Shown: in pieces, positions 37,601 through 46,029 of the stretch
Layout of the letters: each line of letters starts with the position of its first letter
Position numbering within the stretch: the first letter of the stretch is position 1
Assembly (NCBI GenBank): GCA_013398015.1
Contig: VZRR01002860.1
Coordinates: 312,107 to 376,106, forward strand
Length of the DNA: 64,000 nucleotides
DNA from: Oreocharis arfaki
Taxonomy: Eukaryota; Chordata; Aves; Passeriformes; Paramythiidae
Reading direction: 5' to 3'
The notes under the pieces: generated by a model
Seen by the model: the letters and a program-made list of their open reading frames with translations, nothing else
Told to the model about the DNA's origin: nothing
Database searches by the model: none
Position numbers and translations under genes: made by a program

Positions 37601-40600
37601 AAGCTAACATACATTTGCAGTATCAGCACTGGCCAGAACGTTATGGTAAATGGATTTCTAGACAAGATGGAAGATGACATCATGGAGCATTTTCTGCAGA
37701 CTGTCACTTCTAAAGTCAGGGTATGGAAGACCCATTTTAATTCTGACTATTTTCAGACCATATGGCTGGCGTGCACTTCCCTCTCATGTCCTGATTTGGA
37801 AAGGGTGAAGTCATAGTTTCGCCTTCAAGCCCGGTACTCTCCCCTGCCTTGTCAGAATCTGTATATGGACAGCTTCACCTTTCCCAGTTTTGGGATCCCT
37901 GTTTCACTGTTTGTGTGCTTGCTGTTTGAAGTGCTACAAATGAGTACCAAGACCCCGAAAGTTGAATTCCACCTGGTACCTATTCATTCCCTGTGCATCT
38001 TCCCAGGACAGTGATAACTCACAGAGCCCAGGGCTGTGCTGGGTAGTCAGGACATAGAGAAGGCTGGCAAGAAATGTGTCCCTCCCTTGAGATAAGGTCC
38101 CCTCCCTTCGCACTTTCTAGTATCAGCCTATTAGCCCAGACACCCTTCACCCTTGTGCCTGGAAAACACAGAATTCCAGGCTTCCAACAGTGTGTGATCC
38201 TGTGCATTTCCCTGGGAAGCTCCCCGGAGCATCTTCAGGCTCATGGCACAGGATCCTTCAGGCACCCTGAAGGCAGCAAAAGGAAAATGACAAGAGAAAC
38301 TCTGGCTACACAGCGCAGTTTTGGTCTCCAGAGCTCAGTGCCAGAATGTCTCATGGGCCCACACATCTACATGGGACCTGGGGGTGGTTCTGACAGGGAG
38401 CATGGGGAACAGGAGACCTAGGGCTCAGGTTTCAGTCTTCCAGGTTTGGGCTTAAGAAGTTAATACATCCCTCCTGAGCTGGAATTGTTTCTTTCTTTGA
38501 TGTTTTGCCTTTCTTTGAAACAAAGGCACAGGATGCTGCAGTTTGTGGAGGAGTCTGTTTCCAAAAGCAGAAAGAGCAAAGGCACAATAATCTGTGTCTG
38601 TTGTTTGTGCAGTGTCTCTACATGTGCCCCCTTTGACTCTATCTGTTTCTTTTCCTCAGGAAACACTGAAGGACCACTTCAAAAAGTGTGACAGTGGTTT
38701 TGACCACATCCTTGAATCCTTAAAGCAAAGCTTTTTGACCTTTGGGAAGAAAAAAACAGATATATATGAGGTAAGAATTAAGTAAGAAAGTGAGAACAAG
38801 ATGTTACTCAGGAAACTTACAAGAAAGTTTGGAGAGGGATTTCTACTTATAAGAAAGATGGAGAGGGATTTTTTTTCCAAAGGTGTGTAGTGACAGAACA
38901 AGGGGGAATGGATTCAAAAAGAGAGTAGGTTTAGATTTTAGGAGGAAGTTCTTTGCAGTGGGAGTGGTGAGATGTTGGAACAAGCTGCCCAGAGAAGCTG
39001 TGGATGCCCCACCTCTGGAAGTGTTCAGGACCAGGTTGGATGGGGTACTGTGCAACCTGTTCTGGTGGAAGGTGTCCCTGCCCACGGCAGGGGGGTTGGA
39101 ACTAGATGATCTTTAAGGTCCATACCAACCCAAACCATTCTATGATTCTGTGAAATCACTAAAACTAGTCGTTGAACCTTTGGATGGCACAGTATTAGAA
39201 CATTAATCCAAACTACAGTTTTGTCTGTTGTCAAATGGGCTTTTAAATATCTACTGGTCTCAGTCCAGTACCTCTGTCCACCAGAGCTAGAGAGCAACAG
39301 TTGGGACCTTTCTGTAATTTCAGCAGAGAAACCAATAAGTGAAGAAATATGGAAACTGAATGTACCTTCCAAATACAGAGGGGAACATTAGGCTCCCTCT
39401 GATCCTACCATTGCCCCAGTACCATTATACTGGAAATCATCTCAGCTTCTAATGTGCTCCAACCTTATTTTTAAGGAATATTTATCCCTTTGATGTAGAG
39501 TGGACATAGAGGGGTGAAAAGTCCAGATTCTTAAAGGGCATAGTCTCCTATGCAGAGCACTGGCAAAGAACAACCCCACCAAGTACCCAAGTTTTTTCAC
39601 CTATACAGTAGCCTAAACAGCTTGTCTAGGATCTCACAAAACCCTTGAGTCTGTCTCTTCAGCAATGAGATTGGTACCTGGTGTACCCTCTCCTGTGTGC
39701 AGGCTGGATTTGCTGCTGCTACGTGTGCCACACGTCCTCCTAAGCATGGGACTCTTAGGTCTGCAGTCTCTTTGTCAGTGATGATTTTAATTAACATTTT
39801 GCAATATGGAAAAAGGTAATGGAAGAGAAAAAAACAGGATCTGTTCTGCTGCTGCTCAAAGCCTGTCACTGCACATTATGTCACATTAGTGCTGGGGCAA
39901 GCAGCAGCTCGGTGGTGAAACGCTGTGCCAGAGCTCTCTGTCTCTTGCTTTGTCTGTTTTGGACAGAGCTGGGGATTTCCTGTACCTCTGGACTGCAGCC
40001 TAAAACTCTTCTGATTTCAATTGCTAACAAAATGTGGTTTCTGTGCAGCAGCCCACCTCCCCTCAGAAACACTCCCTGTCCCTGTTGGATGCTGCATGGC
40101 CTCTGCACTGGGGTTCCTCAGCAGGTAGTGGGAGCTCAGAGGGAGCTGCTCAGGTGACTTCTCTGTGCCCAGCCACAACTGTGTGCCCAAGGGCCCTGTG
40201 TCTAGTGTGGGTGCTCCAGGGAGGCTGCATCTAGCTTTGCAGCCCAAGCTCTCCCTAGGTGATGTATTTGTTAACAAGCCAAATGTTGCTGCAGCTCTGG
40301 ACTGTGAGTGACCTCTGGCTCAGCTAACTGGTCCCATTGCCTTGATTGGAAGTCTCCACACTTACCACCAAGGTTTATGTCATGCACATGCAGCTTGGAG
40401 GTAGTCCAAGTGTTAGATCAAGCATTTTAAATTAATACTTAAGCAAAGAAATGGGACAGCCATCTGCATGGGCAGAATTTCCACTGTCTGCCCTGGTATA
40501 CATGTGGTCTGGACTTTGCTCAGTGCAGGGGAGTTAATCTGAGTGTCTTTGCTCTGGAACAGGCCCTCGTCAAGGCTGTCAATGCCATCATTATTACAGA

Positions 40601-43600
40601 ATACGTGCAGGCCCTCCTGACCACTCCCAGGAAACCATCTTCTATGCAGAGGAGGAGGACTGTCAACAAGATAGAAGAAGATCATAGGATGATGCAAACC
40701 ATCTTTAAAGAGTGCTTAGTAAGTCTTTGATATGGTTACAGTTTTGCTCTCTTTCATCAAGAGCAATACCAGCAGAGGAAAAGACTCTGAAAGCAACAAA
40801 AAAGCTTAAGAGTTTTTACCGCAGGGGTATCAAGCTTCACAGAAATGACAGTCAGATGTGCTGACAGCCCTTCTGATCTGTCAGAAGCTGTTAGTTCATG
40901 GTTTTGAAATGTGTGACTGGAGGAGGCAAGTTTTGCACGCTGCCACTGACACAAGAATGAGGCGTGCTCCTCTGAGCTGGTGAGACAGCTCCAAAGCTGC
41001 CAGCTCCCCACATCAGGCCTCTGGTACATGGCATGGGGTGGCAGTGCTTTCCCTTGAGCCTCTGGAGTGATGAACCAAAAAGGCTGCTCCACATCTTCAC
41101 CTGCTCTGTGGATTGCCTTGTATGGCTGCTCCTCCCTGGGCATGGGGTGTGCACTGCTACCCCTCCATCCAGCCTCCTCCCAACCCACAGGCCCTTCCCA
41201 GCCCCTCAGAGCTGGGGTGATGGCTGCCTGAGCCATTTCCCTGTGATGTGGCATTTCCTCATGGCAAAAACATGCCAATGCTGTTGTGGTTGCTGACAGT
41301 TGTGGGGAGGAACGAGTCTTCCTGCAGGGGTAAACACCTCACAGGAGGTGAAGGCGCATTGCAGAAGATGGGATGTGAGAGCAGAGCCACACCTCTGAAG
41401 AAAACTTGTGCAGAAGTGCTGGTTCTGATTTGCAGAAACAACTTCAGAAGCTTAAAAAAGCCTCTTTGCTCAATTCATAATCTGATGTAATTGGCAGTGC
41501 TGCACACAGCACCTGCGGGTGCCACCGGCCTGTCACATGGGTCCCTTGATTACCCAGGGGCAAGGACTGCAGTGGCAGCAGTGTCCGCTCCTGCAGCTGG
41601 TCCAGTTGGAGAATCACTGCCATGCAGTTTTCCTGGCATGGCTCATTAGCAGATGCAGGCTGAGGGTGCCCAGGCACGGTGCTTCATAAGGGGCTGGGCT
41701 GAGCAGCACAGCAGTGGTTGTAAAGTCAGTCTGGTAACAGGACTCAGAAGTGACAGAGCATATAAACCCCCTTGGCTATAATGGTTTTAATAATTTCACA
41801 AATGCTGACTCATTCTCACAACTTGCCGATTTATGTGCTCGGGACTGAAAATCTGTTTTCTCACAGATGAGTCCCTTGCAAGCCATTTGTCAGCAATTCT
41901 TCCCTTGTCTGATGAATAAAACGAAATAAAAATGATCGCCTGTAGGCTTCTCTAAAATCCTCTCAGACCCATTATAATTAATGCATTGGTTTCATGGTGG
42001 AAAGCTGGAAGCTGCCAGTGCTTTTAGCTGAAGACCCACCCCTCCTGGAGTGATCAATGACAGATGAATCAATGCTTTGAGCAATTGAGCCATGAGGAAT
42101 AGCAGGAAGGTTCTCTAATCTTAACTCTGGAGTTTACCAGTAATGCTGTGCTCAGCATCAGCTTTGGATGCAATGTGCACGGAACAGTGCAAAAGAGATA
42201 CAGGAAACCTAATTATCTATTAAAACCCGACATTAAGCTTGGGTGAAAAAAGGCTGCATCTGGTTAGCACTGTTTCACCAGTGTCCCTAGTGCGTGCACT
42301 TTCTTACTTGATGCGAGAGCACCAAAAACCTTGGAGATGAAATGCACAAGTGACTTGCAGGGGACAGCCTGATCCTCAGCCATGAGGCACACGGTTATGC
42401 ATGTGAAATACGTACTCTGCTGCAGACTGAATTTATCGTGCAGTTGCTGCACAGGCTGCACCTGCTCCCTGCCCTTTCTTCAGGCTCTTCCTTCCCCTCC
42501 ATTCTCAAAACACATTAGGAAATACCTTGCTTCTCTCCTAAGAGCATTACGTGTCAAAGGCACTTAAACACTGCTGACAAGACACCTTTTTTTTTTCCTT
42601 TTAGACTGCAGGCTGTTTACCTCTGACCTTGCCCGTCTATGTAGTGCTTAACTAAATCTGACGCCTTCAAATTAATTAGCATTTTGTAATAGTGAGCTTG
42701 CCAAGTATGAAGCTGTACAGTACCAGTGCCTCAGGAGCTGAGTACAGCTTATGCACTGAGCAGAGCTAGACATGCTGTGCGCCTGCAGTGCAGGGGGAGA
42801 GGGGGAAGGCTGTCTTCAAATATTATTATTATTTTTAATTTATGTTCAGTGCAGAGGTGCCTCATGGAGAATGTGAGTTGCTGTTTCTAATGCCCCCTGG
42901 AGATCAGGGGAACCTGGGCTTCTCCTGCCCTATTTTGGCACCCTGTTCTCCAGGTTTGCTTTGTCACAGAGTCTCTGTTGACGTGGTGGCATCAATAATT
43001 CAGGGAAGCAATTTAATTGCATTACTGCACTGATGAAAAATGTGAGCAAGACCTGAAGCTCTCTCTTGGTGCTTCATCTGCATTCTGCTTCTCCAGCTCT
43101 GCTAAAAATGCTGTGTGTTTTTTGATGAGACTTTTTTCTCCTGTGTGCTCCAGATTAGAGGGAGTTGATCGTATGCAGCATCTACCAACCATGTTATGTT
43201 CTTTACACTGTCCAGCCCTGTTTCCCACTTTTTTTTCTGTTAGAGGATCTGTGTCCCCTCATCCTGTCCCTAAGGTTGCTTTTCTGTCCCTGGACTTGCT
43301 TTGTGGGAGCAGAAATGCCAGCATGTTTGGCCAATAAAGCTTGTTTTCACATAGGTCAAGCACAGGGCTGTGCTTACCTCTAGGAGCAAACCACTTCCCG
43401 CAGGGTGAAACAGCCCTGAAAGGACAAGGAATCTAGGAAAAAATGAGGTACATTTGCCAACTTTGCCAAAAGAAATGCAGGAGGGGATTCTGCACTGCTG
43501 AAGATAGCTGCCCAGCCACCCTGGAAGTAGGCTGTGACGGCTCCCCAGGTTCTTTTCTGTTACCCTGGGGAAAACCAGGTTTCTATACATGCACAGACAC

Positions 43601-44737
43601 TCCTGCAAAGCTAATAAGCCACACAGAGAGATTCCCAGTCTGACACAAGTCCAGCTCTCAATGAGGTGTGCTATTTCTCTTGCCCTGAACACACTATCGC
43701 TTCTCTCCCCAGGGTCCTGCAGCTGGTTCTCTCAAGGATCCCATAAAAGCAATTTTAGAACTTATTCAAACTTCTGATCCTGAGGGGATGAAAATAGCAC
43801 TTCTGCCCATTCTAAAAGAATTTCCTGATCTCAGGTAATGTCTTTTATTGGTTTGACTTCCGTACTTTCTTGCATGATTACTTGACACCGGAAGGCCTAC
43901 AACAATATTAGTCCTGTGATACTTTTGCAGTGTGTTGGGCCAGGCACAGGGGCCCTTTTAATGTACTCACTGGTGCCTGGTTTACACCTTTGTCAGACGT
44001 GAACTGGTGAGTTGAGATGTCCTTCTGTAAAGGAGGATGGATGAAATTGCTGTCAACAAAGCAGAAATGCTGTGGAAAAGTACTACCTGAATGCAGAGTT
44101 TACAGTCGCACGTGTGTCAAATGTAGGTTTCAAGAACATCCTTGACTCAGGCATTTCATAATTTCCAAACCCTTGGCTTTTGGCTTCAACACTTCACCAA
44201 ATCTTGTATAGGTAATTTCACAAATTTCTAGGTATATTCAGCAAGGATATTCACTTACATTTCTTACAGGAAACTTAACAGAATTGAAACACAGCTTTTA
44301 CTAGGAAGGAGAGATCAGAGCTAACTGCATTTGTTCCAAAGCCTGTGGTTCATTGCCTCTATCTTTTGTTCTGATGTGCTGTGCTAGTGCCTGTGTTTTT
44401 CCAACTTAACATGATTGCAGTGTAGAGCTCTCTGTCACAGGATGCTGTGAAGGCCAAAAGTGTGAATACCTTCAAATGTGGGGCAGACAATTTGTGGTAG
44501 ATAATTATTTCAGTGCCTCTTCAACATGATAGTCATGATATAACCCACAGCAAAGGAAGTCTCCAGACTTCTGTAGGAAGGACTGCTGTAGGCAAAGAAA
44601 AAAAATAAAAAGAAAGACAAAGAGATTATGTTATGCTTCATCTGGTTCCTTACTTCTTTTTTACTTCATTACTTTTGAAGACGCTATTGAGCTAAAAAGC
44701 TGCTTATCAGATACAACATAGCAATGATATATATATG

Positions 44738-44775
<38 letters not shown>

Positions 44776-45535
44776 TAGATATGTATATGTACAGTATAGG
44801 AAGTGGGCATAGAAAATTCTCAGAAGACCCAGATCTCAGAGGAGGTCATCCTGGTATGAGTGGGCGTACTGCTCTTGATTATAACAGATTTCTCTGTTTC
44901 AAACTGTTTGGCTTGGATACATTTGACTTATATCCAATATGGTGTTACCCCGCTCAGTGGAACAGTGCTCTGTAGAACAAAAACCCTGTAACCTTCCACA
45001 TGAACAAGAATTAGCTCCATCTGAGGGGAGAAAAGATACCAGAAATGCTTCCCAATGGTCAAATGTTGAGTTATCAGAAACCTTTTATGATAGATACAGG
45101 TCTTTTTCTAGGAATAACCTGAGCTGAGCATTTTAAATACTTCATAGGGATGCTGTGTGCCCTGGGCTTAGGACCCAACAGCTCAACCCTATCCCACACA
45201 GCTCTTGGGATATGGCCTCCCCCTTCGGTAGCCAGAGGGTGTAAAAAGCAGCTTCCAGTCTTTGGTCTGGTCCAGCAAAACTGAGTGACAGGAAACAAGC
45301 TTTTATTTTTTTTCTGGACTCATTCACTGACCTGCCCTCTTGTTCCTTTGGAAGGAAGGAACACCTGAGTGCAGTGCTGGACATCAAAGACTCACTCAGC
45401 CGAGAAGACAGAGCTGCTCTCTTGAAGGCATTTCACGATAATTACAGGGAATCAGAAACAGAAGCAAACTTGCTTTTTGCAGATATAGAAGTAAAACCTA
45501 GAAAATATGGACTCTGTGGCTGCCTCTGCTGTTAG
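25329..45535 (+). CDS. EXOC3/Sec6-family gene, TNFAIP2 (M-Sec)/EXOC3L4-like, 12 coding exons
   Basis: The spliced protein has an N-terminal Lys-rich segment (residues about 1-95, including the basic run KRKGKLKTLASKLLK) and then a long alpha-helical Sec6-type tether. Family landmarks are the start of the Sec6 fold in exon 2 (EETICRFIEQGKFLEACNQI), the ECLEECLRFLER helix of exon 6, and the C-terminal segment EFPDLRKEHLSAVLDIKDSL followed by SREDRAALL. The last is the PD..HL..ll..(R)gdlSre pattern typical of EXOC3-like proteins. Length is about 664 residues with the provisional exons 3 and 4, close to human TNFAIP2 at 654. EXOC3-family members act as cytosolic/peripheral membrane tethers. TNFAIP2 works with RalA and the exocyst to make tunnelling nanotubes, and its basic N-terminus has been linked to phosphoinositide binding. 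The start ATG has A at -3. The protein ends in GLCGCLCC. The paralogue is not decided: TNFAIP2 and EXOC3L4 are both on the same strand next to each other in human. Confidence 0.85.
25615..26957 (+). other. intron 1
   Basis: GTAACC donor and TTTTTCTGTTGCAG acceptor. No repeat or extra exon was recognised. The frame at 26402-26671 has no family resemblance. Confidence 0.65.
26958..27552 (+). CDS. exon 2: N-terminal half of the Sec6-like domain
   Basis: At 595 nt this is the largest exon, encoding about 198 residues from EETICRFIEQGKFLEACNQI to LLIYEWSIKMYK. The first helix pair (I..GKF.EA..QIY.LE) and the phrase W..A...RLEE-like 'WRKDLEEKLTQYM' are what one expects at the start of EXOC3-like/TNFAIP2 proteins. 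Several Cys and aromatic residues sit in the second helical bundle (TYARCCHASLCSHLATL). The acceptor is strong (TTTTTCTGTTGCAG) and the donor is AAAAG|GTATGT. It enters in phase 1 and leaves in phase 2. No stop occurs across the exon, and the frame hits TGA right after the donor. Confidence 0.9.
27553..30168 (+). other. intron 2
   Basis: About 2.6 kb. It contains a CpG-rich patch (29025-29270) and an open exon-like segment at 29747-29929 that was considered as an alternative exon 3 and not preferred. A poly-A run lies at about 28622-28632. Confidence 0.5.
29025..29270. promoter_or_regulatory. intronic CpG-rich patch
   Basis: About 250 bases with roughly 15 CpG (GCTGCGGCCCCGCGGGAAGC and neighbours) stand out from CpG-poor intron on both sides. 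It could be an alternative promoter or enhancer. No start codon with gene context was recognised in it. Confidence 0.35.
30169..30284 (+). CDS. exon 3 (provisional): Sec6 domain linker
   Basis: CTTTGCATTTCCACCAG precedes an open segment that takes phase 2 from exon 2 (Lys-Ser junction) and reads PWGAEEGKFHSKLLNHPRES, then TLNCRDFPQDLFPEGEHE, to a GAAG|GTAGTC donor in phase 1. The LLNHPRES...FPQDLFPE wording resembles the loop of EXOC3-type proteins (LxHPEL...LxPLLP) that follows the W...Y helix ending exon 2. There is no direct proof of splicing, and its phase requires a further small exon before exon 5. Confidence 0.55.
31612..31637 (+). CDS. exon 4 (provisional): 26-nt microexon
   Basis: Exon 3 ends in phase 1 and exon 5 starts in phase 0, so an exon of length 3n+2 is needed between them. 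This segment (acceptor GGACTGAG|, donor GCACAG|GTGTAC) satisfies it and gives E-EDHVLQSAQ-KEVGKALKEAF. That restores the expected spacing of about 15-17 residues between the LLP-type loop and the EV..AL helix. The weakness is the acceptor: the pyrimidine tract lies 25-50 bases upstream and other AGs intervene. Other short candidates exist (for example 31938-31996 and an 11-nt segment near 32262), so this choice is tentative. Confidence 0.3.
32886..32960 (+). CDS. exon 5: Sec6 domain, EVGKAL helix
   Basis: 75 nt, phase 0 in and 0 out, encoding KEVGKALKEAFDIGKPPCAD and AAVIE. The acceptor is TTTTGTTTTATCATCTAG and the donor GAG|GTAAAC. The frame has a stop directly upstream (the TAG of the acceptor), which fixes the acceptor position. 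Being symmetric, it could be skipped without a frameshift. Confidence 0.85.
35085..35185 (+). CDS. exon 6: Sec6 domain helix (ECLEECLRFLER)
   Basis: The acceptor TTGAAATCCACAG is followed by ILTEKTETARRVSESLSEKV and EAECLEECLRFLE, with a GAGAG|GTAGGA donor in phase 2. The CL.E.L.FLERY pattern, completed by Ser-Tyr from exon 7, is a conserved helix of TNFAIP2/EXOC3L proteins. Confidence 0.9.
36187..36279 (+). CDS. exon 7: Sec6 domain helix
   Basis: The acceptor TTTTAATCTAG and donor CTCAG|GTTAGA enclose SYEDEVRRFLQLDGYPQICS followed by SLRILENCCIL. It enters in phase 2 and leaves in phase 2. The second half corresponds to the family helix in which a conserved Asn-Cys-type pair precedes the next bundle. 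Confidence 0.9.
37588..37720 (+). CDS. exon 8: Sec6 domain
   Basis: A very strong acceptor (TTTTTTTTTTAACAG) opens RTVWHKLTYICSISTGQNVM, then VNGFLDKMEDDIMEHFLQTV and TSKVR, ending at AGG|GTATGG in phase 0. The amphipathic helices at the end (LDKMEDDIMEHFLQTV) belong to the central bundle of the tether. Confidence 0.9.
38660..38770 (+). CDS. exon 9: Sec6 domain
   Basis: 111 nt, phase 0 to 0, encoding ETLKDHFKKCDSGFDHILES and LKQSFLTFGKKKTDIYE. The acceptor is TTTCTTTTCCTCAG and the donor GAG|GTAAGA, an almost perfect consensus. Like exon 5, it is symmetric. Confidence 0.9.
38819..39155 (+). mobile_element. CR1 LINE 3' fragment, sense, in intron 9
   Basis: This is the typical CR1 3' region in sense: TAGTGACAGAACAAGGGGGA at about 38888, TTGGAACAAGCTGCCCAGAG at about 38974, GGTGTCCCTGCCCACGGCAG at about 39071, then TTGGAACTAGATGATCTTTA and the terminal ATTCTATGATTCTGTG. 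It is 5' truncated. The first 60 bases hold a roughly 30-bp direct duplication (AAGAAAG..TGGAGAGGGATT at about 38821 and 38851). Confidence 0.9.
40563..40718 (+). CDS. exon 10: Sec6 domain, C-terminal bundle
   Basis: 156 nt, phase 0 to 0: ALVKAVNAIIITEYVQALLT, then TTPRKPSSMQRRRTVNKIEE and DHRMMQTIFKECL. The V..iI..EYvqAL..... pattern followed by a basic loop is the conserved core of EXOC3-like C-terminal bundles. The basic loop (PRKPSSMQRRR) is a potential phosphorylation or lipid contact site. The acceptor is CTGGAACAG (poor pyrimidine tract) and the donor TTA|GTAAGT. Confidence 0.9.
43713..43834 (+). CDS. exon 11: Sec6 domain, C-terminal
   Basis: The acceptor CTTCTCTCCCCAG opens GPAAGSLKDPIKAILELIQT, then SDPEGMKIALLPILKEFPDL, ending at CTCAG|GTAATG in phase 2. 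..I..L.eli...D.e.mk....lL...PDl matches the conserved end of EXOC3-family proteins. Confidence 0.92.
44725..44791. repeat. AT/AG compound microsatellite in intron 11
   Basis: A (TA)n run interrupted by TG is followed by (GA)10 and then ATAGATATGTATATGTA. It is likely length-polymorphic. Confidence 0.9.
45355..45535 (+). CDS. exon 12: C-terminus and stop, Cys-rich end
   Basis: The acceptor CTTGTTCCTTTGGAAG completes Arg from phase 2 and gives RKEHLSAVLDIKDSLSREDR, AALLKAFHDNYRESETEANL and then LFADIEVKPRKYGLCGCLCC, with stop TAG at 45533-45535. The HLSAVLDIKDSLSRED segment is the family signature. The last six residues, CGCLCC, hold four cysteines. A strong donor-like CAAAG|GTAGGT begins at 45541, six bases past the stop, so this exon may end there and a 3' UTR exon may follow. 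Confidence 0.9.
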
Positions 45536-46017
45536 CAAAGGTAGGTGTGTGTGAGTGTGCTTGTGCGTAACAGGGGTACCTGCACAGGTAGGCATCCCTG
45601 CTTACAGGGAGGCAGAGCTGAAGCTTCACCTCCACAAGGTCCTCATTGCTCTATTATCTGGCTCTACTTCCCTCTCTCTGCCTGCAGACTTCCACATCCT
45701 GGAGGATCATGTTCTGGGCAGTGCAGGGTGCTGAATGCTCAGATGAGTGATTCAGGTTACAGCAGGGACAAAGGAGAGTACAGGGCTCTTCCTCCCCATC
45801 TTTCACTCCTGTCTGTGTGTCCCTGCAGCAAGGTCTCTCTGCAGCATCCTGTCCCTCCCAGCTCTTACCCTCTGCATGGGCAGGGTCTCCCAGAAAAGTG
45901 CTGTTTCGTCCTAGCAGGGCAAGCCAAGGGATCCTCTCAGTGATCCTCCTGCTTCCCTGGTGCCGAGGGGAGGAATATGTGAGCCCCACTACTGCCCACT
46001 CTGTGACAGCTGCATTA

Positions 46018-46023
46018 ATTAAA
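46018..46023 (+). terminator. possible polyadenylation signal ATTAAA
   Basis: This ATTAAA variant sits about 480 bases after the stop, with TG-rich sequence (GGTGACTGTGCCATGCTGTG) 20-40 bases downstream. No AATAAA was noticed before about 49176. It would be irrelevant if the 3' UTR is spliced at 45541. Confidence 0.3.
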
Positions 46024-46029
46024 CCAGGC

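Noticed and set aside
40757..41278. 173-codon frame on the - strand in intron 10
   Set aside because: Antisense to an intron of a supported gene, with no family features.
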